From contig NZ_JABBFV010000014.1 in NCBI RefSeq assembly GCF_012927105.1, positions 56,184 through 120,183 on the forward strand: a DNA stretch of 64,000 nucleotides. The letters run 5' to 3'. The DNA comes from Sphingobium psychrophilum (GTDB taxonomy: Bacteria; Pseudomonadota; Alphaproteobacteria; Sphingomonadales; Sphingomonadaceae). Shown here in pieces: positions 34,484 to 42,245 of the stretch. Numbering within the stretch: position 1 is the stretch's first letter; each line of letters starts with the position of its first letter. The translations under genes were made by a program, and so were the position numbers. The notes under the pieces were generated by a model. That model did no database searches. It was given only the letters and a program-made list of their open reading frames with translations, and had not been told where the DNA came from.

Positions 34484-35440
34484 TCACCAGAAGAAGTTGT
34501 GGATCACGTCGACGACATAGCCGTCGCGAATGTCGACCAGCATCGCGTCGTCATAATAGCGGACCCAGCGCAGCGTGCCGTAGGCCGGCGGCAGGCGGTA
34601 GCTATAGGGATCGTCCAACCAGTAGCTGTTGGAATAGAGCAAGCTGCTAAGGACGATGCCGACGGAAAAGCGGCGATAGCCATAGTCCCAACCGCGCGGG
34701 GCGTAATAACGGCCCATGCGGTAACGGTCGCCATAACGGTTGCGATAGCTGTTCCAGTCATAGCGCCGGTCCTGACGCCAGCCATTGTCCCAGCGCCGCT
34801 GGTTGCTCCAACGGGTGCGGTCGTCATAGCGGCGGCCGTTATTCCAGTTCGCGCCATTCTGGCCTCGATTGTCGGTCCAGCGGCGATCGTCGCGCCTGTC
34901 GTCCCCGCGATCATCGCGCCTGTCATCGCGGCGATCGTTGCGCCAGTCCTGGCGATCGTCCCGACGATCGTTGCGTCCATCCTGCCGCGCGTCGCGGCGG
35001 TCATTGCGCCAGTTTTGCTGGTTTTCGCGCTGGTCATTGCGGCGATCCTGCCCATTCTGCTGGCGATCGTCGCGACGATCTTGCCGCGCTTCGCGCTGCG
35101 CCGGAATGCCGGGGCGGTTCTGGTCGCCGCGCCATTGCGGATTGGCGCGCTGTTCAGGCCGCTGTTCAACCCGGCGCTCGGGGCGCACTTCCTGTCGCGG
35201 CGGTGCGATCTGCTGCACCGGCCGTTCGGCCGTGCGCTGCTGCGAGCGTTGCGCCTGGTCGGCGCCTCGCGGCTGGTTCATGCGGTTACCGCGCGACACG
35301 GCAGCGCCGCCTTCGACGCTACCGGCGCGTTCACCACCGCGATTGCCGCGCTGGTCCTGGTTGCTCTGGGCATAGGCCGGGGCGACACCGCTCAGCAGCG
35401 TTGCGGCCATCAGACCCGCCAGCATCATCTTCCTCACCAT
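34484..35440 (-). CDS. Long RcnB-like secreted protein with Arg/Asp repeats
   Basis: The 318-residue protein has a signal peptide ending PAYAQS (residue 25). The next 100 residues are Gln-, Arg- and Pro-rich. A block of about 100 residues follows, with repeats such as RNDRRDDRQDWRNDRRDDRR. The C-terminal RcnB-type domain holds YSYRLPPAYGTLRWVRYYDD and ends DVIHNFFW. It shares the domain with the gene at 33050 but is twice as long. The repeats alternate positive and negative charges and are probably unfolded. No function is known; metal homeostasis is only suggested by the family name. Confidence 0.78.
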   Translation of the reverse strand: MVRKMMLAGLMAATLLSGVAPAYAQSNQDQRGNRGGERAGSVEGGAAVSRGNRMNQPRGADQAQRSQQRTAERPVQQIAPPRQEVRPERRVEQRPEQRANPQWRGDQNRPGIPAQREARQDRRDDRQQNGQDRRNDQRENQQNWRNDRRDARQDGRNDRRDDRQDWRNDRRDDRRDDRGDDRRDDRRWTDNRGQNGANWNNGRRYDDRTRWSNQRRWDNGWRQDRRYDWNSYRNRYGDRYRMGRYYAPRGWDYGYRRFSVGIVLSSLLYSNSYWLDDPYSYRLPPAYGTLRWVRYYDDAMLVDIRDGYVVDVIHNFFW

Positions 35441-35638
35441 CGTCGTGACTTTCTTTGGCCGGGGGCACTTCGCTCCCTCATAAATCCTCTCTAGGACAGG
35501 CGCGATGTCGTGATGCTGAACCCATCAGACAGCGATTTGAAAGAATCCGCTATCAAGCATGGACAGGCGATGTTTAGGCGAGCAGTGTCCGTTAATACGT
35601 GTTGCATAGACGACGAACCCCCGAAACCCGCTGAAAAG

Positions 35639-35652
35639 CTGATCCAGATCAG
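35639..35652. promoter_or_regulatory. FNR/FixK-like palindrome upstream of heme oxygenase
   Basis: CTGATCCAGATCAG has the core TGAT-N4-ATCA of the FNR family consensus TTGAT-N4-ATCAA. It is centred about 41 bases before the GTG start, which is close if transcription is activated from the usual distance, so the role is uncertain. Confidence 0.35.
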
Positions 35653-35686
35653 TGCGCAGTCATGGTGCTGCCTATAGGACTGTCGA

Positions 35687-36229
35687 GTGAAGAGAACCTC
35701 CGACGCTGGCAAAACCCGCCAGGCCCTGCGCGACGCGACAATGGAAGCTCATCATGTGGTGGACGCGATCTATGCCGGCTTTTCGCTCGATTCGGCTCTC
35801 GATTATCGTGCTTTCCTGACGGCGCACGCCAAGGCGCTGGGCGGCCTGGAAGCCGTGGCGCGGCCCGATGCGCCGCGGTTGCCGCTGCTGGCGCAGGATC
35901 TTGCCGCGCTCGACCTGCCCCTACCCGATCCCTTGCCATTGGCGGCCAGCACCGGCGACGGCTTCCATTGGGGGCTGCGCTATGCGTTGGAAGGATCGCG
36001 GCTGGGCGGCGCTATGTTGTCGCGCCAGGTCGCGCCCGGCCTGCCCAAGGCCTATCTGTCGGCCGCGCATGGCAAGGGCGAATGGATGGCCTTCCAGCAG
36101 GCGCTTGATAGCGCCGCCATGGAAGGCGGCGAAGGCTGGCTGGACGACGCCGTGCAGGGCGCGCAGGCCGCCTTCGCCCTGTTTGCGCAGGCCGGCTGCC
36201 CGACGGGTCAGGCGGTTGGCCATGGTTGA
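35687..36229 (+). CDS. bphO: Heme oxygenase (biliverdin-forming)
   Basis: The 180-residue protein starts at a GTG behind TAGGA. The first helix RQALRDATMEAHHVVDAIYA contains the expected proximal heme His (22 or 23). The Gly-rich distal helix is less clear, and the stretch DGFHWGLRYALEGSRLGGAM fits the middle of the fold. The enzyme opens heme to biliverdin, the chromophore of the phytochrome encoded next, and the two genes overlap by eight bases. The pairing makes the assignment firm even though overall similarity within this family is low. Confidence 0.83.
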   Translation: MKRTSDAGKTRQALRDATMEAHHVVDAIYAGFSLDSALDYRAFLTAHAKALGGLEAVARPDAPRLPLLAQDLAALDLPLPDPLPLAASTGDGFHWGLRYALEGSRLGGAMLSRQVAPGLPKAYLSAAHGKGEWMAFQQALDSAAMEGGEGWLDDAVQGAQAAFALFAQAGCPTGQAVGHG

Positions 36230-38786
36230 CCGTGAAGTCCCCGAACCCCGTTTCGCGGTCGACCTTAACAATTGCGATCGGGAACCGATCCATGTGCTCG
36301 GGACTGTCCAGCCCTTCGGCTTCCTGATCGCGCTGACCGCTGACTGGCTGGTGTCGCGTGTGTCGGCCAACAGCGCGCAATTTATCGGCCTGTCGCCCGA
36401 CGACATGTTGGGCAAGCCGATCCACACCCTGCTCGATGCCGAAGCGATCCATGCGCTGCGCAATCGCATCACCTTGTTGCGCGGCCCCGATTCGGTCGAA
36501 CGCCTGTTTTCGATTCCCTTGATAGCGGGCGGTCCGACCTTCGACGTGGCGGTGCATTTCTCCGGCTCGCTCGTGGTCGTCGAGGCGGAACCGGCGGCGC
36601 ATGACGAGATGGAGGCGAGCAGCACCGTCCGTTCGATGGTCGCCCGGCTGGCGCAGGCCGACAGCATGACCGCCTTCCTGCGCGATGGCGCGCGGCAGGT
36701 GCGGGCGCTGACCGGTTTCGACCGGGTGATGGTCTATCGCTTTGCCGATGGCGGTGATGGCGAGGTGGTCGCCGAGGCATTAAAGCCTGGCATCGACAGT
36801 TTTTTTGGCCTGCATTATCCCGCCTCCGATATTCCCGCGCAGGCGCGTGCGCTGTATATGCGCAATATCTTCCGCGTCATTGCCGACGTGAAGGCGCCGC
36901 CGGTCCCCATCGTGCCGCAACTCGACCCGACCGGCGCGGCGCTCGACATGTCGCTATGCCTGACCCGCGCGGTGTCGCCGATCCATATCGAATATCTCGG
37001 CAATATGGGGGTGGGCGCATCGCTTTCCATCTCCATCATCGTGGAAGGTCGGCTGTGGGGGCTGTTCGCCTGCCACCATTATGCGCCGCGCCTGCCGACC
37101 TTTGCGCAGCGCAGCGCGGCCGAATTGTTCGGCCAGATCTTTTCGATGATGCTGGAAAGCCGCGAGCGCGGCGAAACCGCCACCTATGAAGGCAAGGCGC
37201 GGCAGGTGGCCGACCGGCTGATGTCGGCGGTGGCGCAGGATCACGACCTGCTGTCAAATGCCCGCTGGCTGGGCGACATCATGTTCGACACCATCCCCGC
37301 CGATGGCGTGGGCGTCTATATCGACGGGCAGATGACCTTTTCGGGCCTTGCTCCCGATGAATCCGCCTTCGTCGCGATCGTGTCGATGATGAACCGTGTT
37401 GCCGCCAGCCAGGTCTATACGACCGACAATCTGTCATCGGTCTTGCCGGAGGCCGCCGCCTATGCCGATCGCGTGTCGGGCCTGCTGGCGATCCCACTTT
37501 CGCGCCGTCCGCGCGACTATGTCGTGTTGTTCCGGGCTGAACAGTTGCGATCGGTGCGCTGGGCAGGCAATCCTGAAAAGGCCATAGAATATGGCCCCAA
37601 CGGACCGCGCCTGACGCCGCGCAAGAGTTTCGAACAATGGTCGCAACTGGTGAAGGGCACGGCGGTTGCCTTCGCCCCGGCCGAACTGCGCGTTGCCGAA
37701 GCGCTGCGCACCGCGCTGCTGGAGGTAATCCTGCGCCTGTCCGATTCGGCCGATGCCGAACGGCAACGGGCGCACGAGAAGCAGGAATTGCTGATCGCCG
37801 AACTCAACCACCGCGTCCGCAACATATTGTCGCTGATCCGGGGCCTGTTGTCGCAGACGCGCGGCAGCGCGCGATCGGTCGACGAATTTATCGGCACGTT
37901 GGAAAGCCGCGTCCATGCCCTCGCCCGCGCGCATGACCAGATCACGGCCGATCGCTGGAGCCCGGCGCGCCTCTATGACCTGATCGAGGTCGAATCGGGC
38001 GCTTATCTGGGCGAACGCAGCGACCGGGTCCGGCTGTCCGGCCCCAATGTGCTGCTGACGCCCGGTTGTTTCACCGTGCTGGCGCTGGTGATCCACGAAA
38101 TGCTGACCAATGCCGCCAAATATGGCGCGCTGTCGGACAATGGGTCGGTGACGATCGATTGGCGGGTGGACGAGGATGGCAGCCTGTTGATCGATTGGAC
38201 CGAAAGCGGCGGCCCGGCGGTGGTCGCGCCGACGCGGCGTGGCTTTGGATCGACGGTGATCGAACGGTCGATACCCTATGATCTGGGTGGCCATGCCGAG
38301 ATCAACTATCGACTCGCGGGGATAGAGGCGCATTTCTGCATTCCGTCCGTCCATGTCGTGTCGGTGCTGCCCGATGTGGTGGGGGGTGATCGTGCGAAGC
38401 TGGTCGCGGCGGTTGAGCCCGGCCTGCTCAAGGGGCGCACCGTCCTGCTAGTCGAGGATAATATGATCATCGCCATGGATGGCGAAGACGCGCTGCGCGA
38501 CCTGGGCGCGGAGGTGATGACCGCCGCCAGCGTGGGGCGTGCGCGCGAAGCGATCGCGATCCAGCCGGTCGATCTGGCGGTGCTAGACTTCAACCTGGGT
38601 CATGAAACCAGCCTGCCTATCGCGGACATGCTGGCAGAGCGTAGCATCCCTTTCATCTTTGCGACCGGCTATGGCGACGGGCTGGAACTGCCGGCGCGGT
38701 TCAAAGGGGTGACGCTGCTCAAAAAGCCCTATTCCGGCGCGACGCTGGCGCAGGCGCTGACGCCGGTCGTCGACGCGGCGGGTTGA
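36222..38786 (+). CDS. bphP: Bacteriophytochrome hybrid histidine kinase
   Basis: The 854-residue protein is a red/far-red light sensor. It has PAS, GAF and PHY domains, then a HWE-type kinase domain and a C-terminal receiver. Cys18 in NNCDREPIHVLG is the biliverdin attachment site. The GAF domain has HYPASDIPAQARALY, and the PHY tongue has PRKSFEQW. The kinase His is His530 in ELNHRVRNIL, with the HWE-family ATP-site segment HEMLTNAAKYGAL. The receiver has VEDNMIIAMDGE and phospho-acceptor Asp789 in VLDFNLGH. The start overlaps bphO by eight bases, so both are made from one message. Confidence 0.94.
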   Translation: MVDREVPEPRFAVDLNNCDREPIHVLGTVQPFGFLIALTADWLVSRVSANSAQFIGLSPDDMLGKPIHTLLDAEAIHALRNRITLLRGPDSVERLFSIPLIAGGPTFDVAVHFSGSLVVVEAEPAAHDEMEASSTVRSMVARLAQADSMTAFLRDGARQVRALTGFDRVMVYRFADGGDGEVVAEALKPGIDSFFGLHYPASDIPAQARALYMRNIFRVIADVKAPPVPIVPQLDPTGAALDMSLCLTRAVSPIHIEYLGNMGVGASLSISIIVEGRLWGLFACHHYAPRLPTFAQRSAAELFGQIFSMMLESRERGETATYEGKARQVADRLMSAVAQDHDLLSNARWLGDIMFDTIPADGVGVYIDGQMTFSGLAPDESAFVAIVSMMNRVAASQVYTTDNLSSVLPEAAAYADRVSGLLAIPLSRRPRDYVVLFRAEQLRSVRWAGNPEKAIEYGPNGPRLTPRKSFEQWSQLVKGTAVAFAPAELRVAEALRTALLEVILRLSDSADAERQRAHEKQELLIAELNHRVRNILSLIRGLLSQTRGSARSVDEFIGTLESRVHALARAHDQITADRWSPARLYDLIEVESGAYLGERSDRVRLSGPNVLLTPGCFTVLALVIHEMLTNAAKYGALSDNGSVTIDWRVDEDGSLLIDWTESGGPAVVAPTRRGFGSTVIERSIPYDLGGHAEINYRLAGIEAHFCIPSVHVVSVLPDVVGGDRAKLVAAVEPGLLKGRTVLLVEDNMIIAMDGEDALRDLGAEVMTAASVGRAREAIAIQPVDLAVLDFNLGHETSLPIADMLAERSIPFIFATGYGDGLELPARFKGVTLLKKPYSGATLAQALTPVVDAAG

Positions 38787-38858
38787 AGGGCGACAGCGAA
38801 ACGGACAGTTTCCGCATCGTCGATTGCGGCGTGGCCGGCACTTGCCGATCTATGGGCC

Positions 38859-39671
38859 ATGTCTACACAGCCCACCCTTTTCATCCCCCATGGCGGCGGT
38901 CCCTGTTTCTTCATGGACCCGGCCGATCCCGACCATGCGCATAGCGACCCGATGTGGCAGCCGATGCAGGATTATCTCGCCGGAGTTATTGCCACGCTGC
39001 CCGAACGGCCGCGCGCGATCCTGCTGGTGTCGGGCCATTGGGAGGAGGACGCCTTTACTGTCCATGTCGGTGAACGGCCGCCGCTGCTGTTCGACTATTA
39101 TGGCTTTCCGCCGCACACCTACACACTGCGCTGGGACGCGCCGGGTGCGCCCGATCTGGCACGCCGCGCCGCCAGCCTCCTGGCGGATGCGGGCTTCGCC
39201 ACGGCAGAGGAAACGGCGCGCGGCTGGGACCATGGCGTCTTCGTACCGATGAAGGTCGCGCTGCCTGATGCAGACATTCCCGTCGCCCAGCTGTCGCTGC
39301 GCCATGATCTCGATCCGGCCGCCCATATCGCGGCCGGGCGTGCGCTTGCTCCGCTGCGCGACGAAGGCGTGCTGATCGTCGGATCGGGCATGAGCTTCCA
39401 CAATCTGCGCGTGCGCGGGCCGCAGGCGATCGGGCCGTCGACAGCCTGGGACTATGCCCTGACCGCCGCGGTGACCGATCCCGATCCGCAGAGCCGCGCG
39501 GCCCGCGTCGCCGCCTGGGAGGCCTTGCCGCAGGCCCGTTTCGCTCATCCGCGCGAGGAGCATCTTTTGCCGTTGATGGTGGCGCTGGGCGCGGGCGGCG
39601 ACGATGCCGCCACCTGTGACCATCGCAGTTCGGTCCTGGGCTGGTCGGTGTCGGGTTACCGCTTCGGCTGA
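38859..39671 (+). CDS. LigB/DODA-type extradiol ring-cleavage dioxygenase
   Basis: The 270-residue protein belongs to the class III extradiol dioxygenase family. Iron-binding and catalytic residues are visible: His in FIPHGGGPCFFMD, His and Glu in SGHWEED, His in GWDHGVFVPM and His in HPREEHLLPL. Relatives such as YgiD act on DOPA or other catechols; the substrate here cannot be told. The last 16 bases overlap the end of the converging [2Fe-2S] subunit gene. The start at 38859 gives the typical N terminus. Confidence 0.87.
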   Translation: MSTQPTLFIPHGGGPCFFMDPADPDHAHSDPMWQPMQDYLAGVIATLPERPRAILLVSGHWEEDAFTVHVGERPPLLFDYYGFPPHTYTLRWDAPGAPDLARRAASLLADAGFATAEETARGWDHGVFVPMKVALPDADIPVAQLSLRHDLDPAAHIAAGRALAPLRDEGVLIVGSGMSFHNLRVRGPQAIGPSTAWDYALTAAVTDPDPQSRAARVAAWEALPQARFAHPREEHLLPLMVALGAGGDDAATCDHRSSVLGWSVSGYRFG

Positions 39672-40210
39672 GCCGTCGGCCGGCCCAGCGCCGGGACGGT
39701 GCGCGCCGCATCCTCCGGGGTGATGCCCGGCGGGGGCGCGGCCGCCACCTGATCCTCCCCGCGCATGATCCGGCCGGCCCGCTTGATCGCGCCGCGCAGC
39801 CGGGGGTAGATGCCGCAGCGGCAGATATTGGTGATCGCGCCGTCAATCTCCTCGTCGGACGGATCGTTGGTCCGCCGCAATAGCACCGACGCGGCCATGA
39901 TCATGCCGGGGATGCAGTAACCGCATTGCGACACATTGTCGGCCGCGAACGCCTGTTGCAGCGGATGGCCGCGATCGGGCGACAGCGCCTCTATCGTCGT
40001 GACGAAGCGGCCTTCGGTCTTGCCGATCGTCACCTGGCAGGATCGCACTGCCTCCCCATCGATATCCACGGTGCACGCGCCGCAATCGCCGGTGCCGCAC
40101 CCATATTTGGTGCCAGTCAGGTTCGACGCATCGCGCAGCGCCCACAGCAGCGGCGTTTCCGGGTCCATCCGATATTGCACCGGCCGGTCGTTGACGGTGA
40201 AGCGGGTCAT
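39656..40210 (-). CDS. Orphan [2Fe-2S] subunit of the isoquinoline 1-oxidoreductase/xanthine dehydrogenase type
   Basis: The 184-residue protein has the two iron-sulfur domains of small subunits in molybdenum hydroxylases. The plant-type cluster Cys are in YGCGTGDCGACTV and RSCQV, and the second cluster Cys are in SQCGYCIPGM and TNICRCGIYPRLRGAI. The short Pro-rich tail is extra. Such a subunit normally works with a large molybdopterin subunit, but none is adjacent: upstream is a DUF2721 gene, with which it shares an ATGA overlap, and downstream is a converging dioxygenase. The large subunit may be elsewhere. Confidence 0.88.
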   Translation of the reverse strand: MTRFTVNDRPVQYRMDPETPLLWALRDASNLTGTKYGCGTGDCGACTVDIDGEAVRSCQVTIGKTEGRFVTTIEALSPDRGHPLQQAFAADNVSQCGYCIPGMIMAASVLLRRTNDPSDEEIDGAITNICRCGIYPRLRGAIKRAGRIMRGEDQVAAAPPPGITPEDAARTVPALGRPTAQPKR

Positions 40211-40704
40211 GGCAGCGCGTCGATCGCCGCATCCGCCTCTTCCGCGTCGGCCTTATGATAGAGGACTTCGTTGCGGATGTGGATGATCTGCGACGCCAGC
40301 CGGATTTCCTGAATGAAGGTGGCGAACCCGCCGGCTTGTAACAGCATCGCCAGGCTGAAGAGGACGGCGATCGGCGTGCCCAGATGCGCGTCGAACAGAT
40401 TGCCCGCGAAGAGCAAAATGACGACCAGGCAGACCGCGCAGGCGGACGCGACCGACAGGAAGATGGCGCTGTTGACGACGCTCATCCGCCGGTCGAGCAC
40501 GCGGATTTCGGAGACCATCCGGTCATGTTCCTTGCCGCGCGAGGACAGGATCGCCGCCTCCACCGAGCGTGCCCGGTCGATGATGCGGGCGAGACGGCTG
40601 ACGCAGACGTTCAGGAACGCGCCGATGCCCGCCAGCAGGAAGACCGGCGCGAGCGCCAGTTGGATGGTCTGCGCGACCTGGCTGACCTGGGGCAGGGGGA
40701 TCAT
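40207..40704 (-). CDS. DUF2721 membrane protein
   Basis: The 165-residue protein has three membrane helices (about residues 15-35, 75-100 and 108-128) and a polar loop with RLARIIDRARSVEAAIL, the family signature. DUF2721 proteins are inner-membrane proteins of unknown role. Its stop overlaps the start of the [2Fe-2S] subunit gene by four bases, so they are one operon despite no clear functional link. Confidence 0.82.
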   Translation of the reverse strand: MIPLPQVSQVAQTIQLALAPVFLLAGIGAFLNVCVSRLARIIDRARSVEAAILSSRGKEHDRMVSEIRVLDRRMSVVNSAIFLSVASACAVCLVVILLFAGNLFDAHLGTPIAVLFSLAMLLQAGGFATFIQEIRLASQIIHIRNEVLYHKADAEEADAAIDALP

Positions 40705-40808
40705 CGGGCGGCACCTCTCACGACGCAGCTATCCTTCATCGTAGAAGACGGGGCAAGAGCATGGCGGAAGGCGATGGTGCCAAGATCAGTGCCTTGTCTA
40801 GACGAAGC

Positions 40809-40878
40809 GTGTGTTCCCGCGCAGGCGGGAACCCAGTCCTGCCGTCTGAACTGGGTTCCCGCCTTCGCGGGAACACGC
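40809..40878. repeat. REP-like palindrome
   Basis: GTGTTCCCGC-GCAGGCGGGAACCCAGT is mirrored by ACTGGGTTCCCGCC-TTCGCGGGAACAC around a 12-base centre. The unit of about 70 bases sits just downstream of the aminotransferase gene. Similar GTTCCCGC palindromes are widespread in alphaproteobacterial genomes. Confidence 0.8.
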
Positions 40879-40890
40879 CGCATCCTGCAA

Positions 40891-42102
40891 TCAGGCCACG
40901 CCCTTGGAGGAGGGCGCATTGACGCCCATCGACTTGAGATATTGCTTGATGTTGCGCGCCGCCTGCCGCAGCCGCTGTTCATTCTCGACCATGGCGATGC
41001 GCACGAAGCCTTCGCCATCCTCGCCATAGCCAACGCCTGGTGCGACCGCGACCTTGGCATGGGTCAGGAGCTGCTTGGAAAATTCCAGCGACCCCATCTC
41101 CTTCAACGCGGGGGGTAAGGGTGCCCAGCAGAACATCGACGCGCGCGCCGGTGGAATGTCCCAGCCGGCGCGGCCAAAGCTTTCGACCAGCACGTCGCGG
41201 CGCTTGTGATAGAGCAGGCGGTTCTTCTCGACGATGTCCTGCGGCCCGTTGAGCGCGGCGCAGGCCGCCGCCTGGATCGGCGTGAACGCGCCGTAGTCGA
41301 GATAGGATTTCACCCGCGTCATCGCCGCGATCAGTTTCTTGTTGCCGACCGCAAAGCCCATGCGCCAACCAGCCATGCTGTAGGTCTTGGACAGCGAGGT
41401 AAATTCGATCGCGATATCCTTGGCACCTGGCACTTGCAGGATGGAGGGCGTCGGATTGCCGTCATAATATAATTCGGAATAGGCGAGATCGGAGAGCACC
41501 CAGACCTTGTTTTCCTTCGCCCAGGCGACCAGCCGTTCGTAGAAGGCAAGGTCGACCGTTTCGGCCGTCGGGTTGGACGGATAGTTGACCACCAGGATCG
41601 ACGGGCGGGGCACGGTGAAGGCCATGGCACGGTCCAGCGCGCGAAAATAATTTTCGTCCGCGGTCGTCGGCACGGACCGGATCGTGGCGCCCGCCAGGAT
41701 GAAGCCGAACATGTGGATAGGGTAGCTGGGATTGGGGGCCAGCACGACATCGCCCGGCGCGGTGATCGCGGTGGCCAGGCTGGCCAGCCCTTCCTTCGAC
41801 CCCATGGTCACAACGACTTCGGTTTCCGGGTCGACGTCGACGCCGAAGCGGCGGCCATAATAATTGGCCTGCGCCTTGCGAAGGCCGGGAATGCCCTTCG
41901 ACTGGGAATAGCCATGGGCGTCGGGCTTTTGCGCCACCTCGATGAGCTTCGCGATGACGTGCGGCGGCGGGGGCAAATCGGGATTGCCCATGCCCAGGTC
42001 GATAATATCCTCTCCCGCCGCACGGGCGGCCGCTCGCATCGCATTGACTTCTGCAATGACGTAGGGCGGCAGGCGTTTCATGCGGTAGAATTCTTCGGAC
42101 AT
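40891..42102 (-). CDS. Class I/II aminotransferase (alanine/LL-DAP aminotransferase-like)
   Basis: The 403-residue PLP enzyme starts MSEEFYRMKRLPPYVIAEVN at 42102. It has IIDLGMGNPDLPPP, the VVNYPSNPTAETVD segment, DLAYSELYYDG, and the Schiff-base Lys in FTSLSKTYSMAGWRMGF. The sequence pattern fits the AlaC/LL-diaminopimelate aminotransferase branch, so it makes alanine or an amino-acid precursor; which one cannot be decided here. The open frame extends upstream to 42165 without similarity. The phaC gene is divergent from it. Confidence 0.86.
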   Translation of the reverse strand: MSEEFYRMKRLPPYVIAEVNAMRAAARAAGEDIIDLGMGNPDLPPPPHVIAKLIEVAQKPDAHGYSQSKGIPGLRKAQANYYGRRFGVDVDPETEVVVTMGSKEGLASLATAITAPGDVVLAPNPSYPIHMFGFILAGATIRSVPTTADENYFRALDRAMAFTVPRPSILVVNYPSNPTAETVDLAFYERLVAWAKENKVWVLSDLAYSELYYDGNPTPSILQVPGAKDIAIEFTSLSKTYSMAGWRMGFAVGNKKLIAAMTRVKSYLDYGAFTPIQAAACAALNGPQDIVEKNRLLYHKRRDVLVESFGRAGWDIPPARASMFCWAPLPPALKEMGSLEFSKQLLTHAKVAVAPGVGYGEDGEGFVRIAMVENEQRLRQAARNIKQYLKSMGVNAPSSKGVA

Positions 42103-42245
42103 TATTGGGGCTTTCCTGAAAGCTCTCTGTAGGGGATAGTGCGCGACGTGCCGCTGGCATGTCACAATCTGGCTATAACTCGCCGGATTGCGACGCGCCA
42201 GCGAAAGCCGCGTGAAGCGACGATACCAGGAGAAGCAAGGTGGCC

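Noticed and set aside
34900..35100. Repeated units looking like a CRISPR or tandem array
   Set aside because: The repeats are coding, imperfect and without unique spacers; they encode Arg/Asp repeats.
34466..35494. Long plus-strand frame rich in Ala, Val and Ile
   Set aside because: It is the antisense of the Arg/Asp repeats of the RcnB-like gene; it has no ribosome site or domain.
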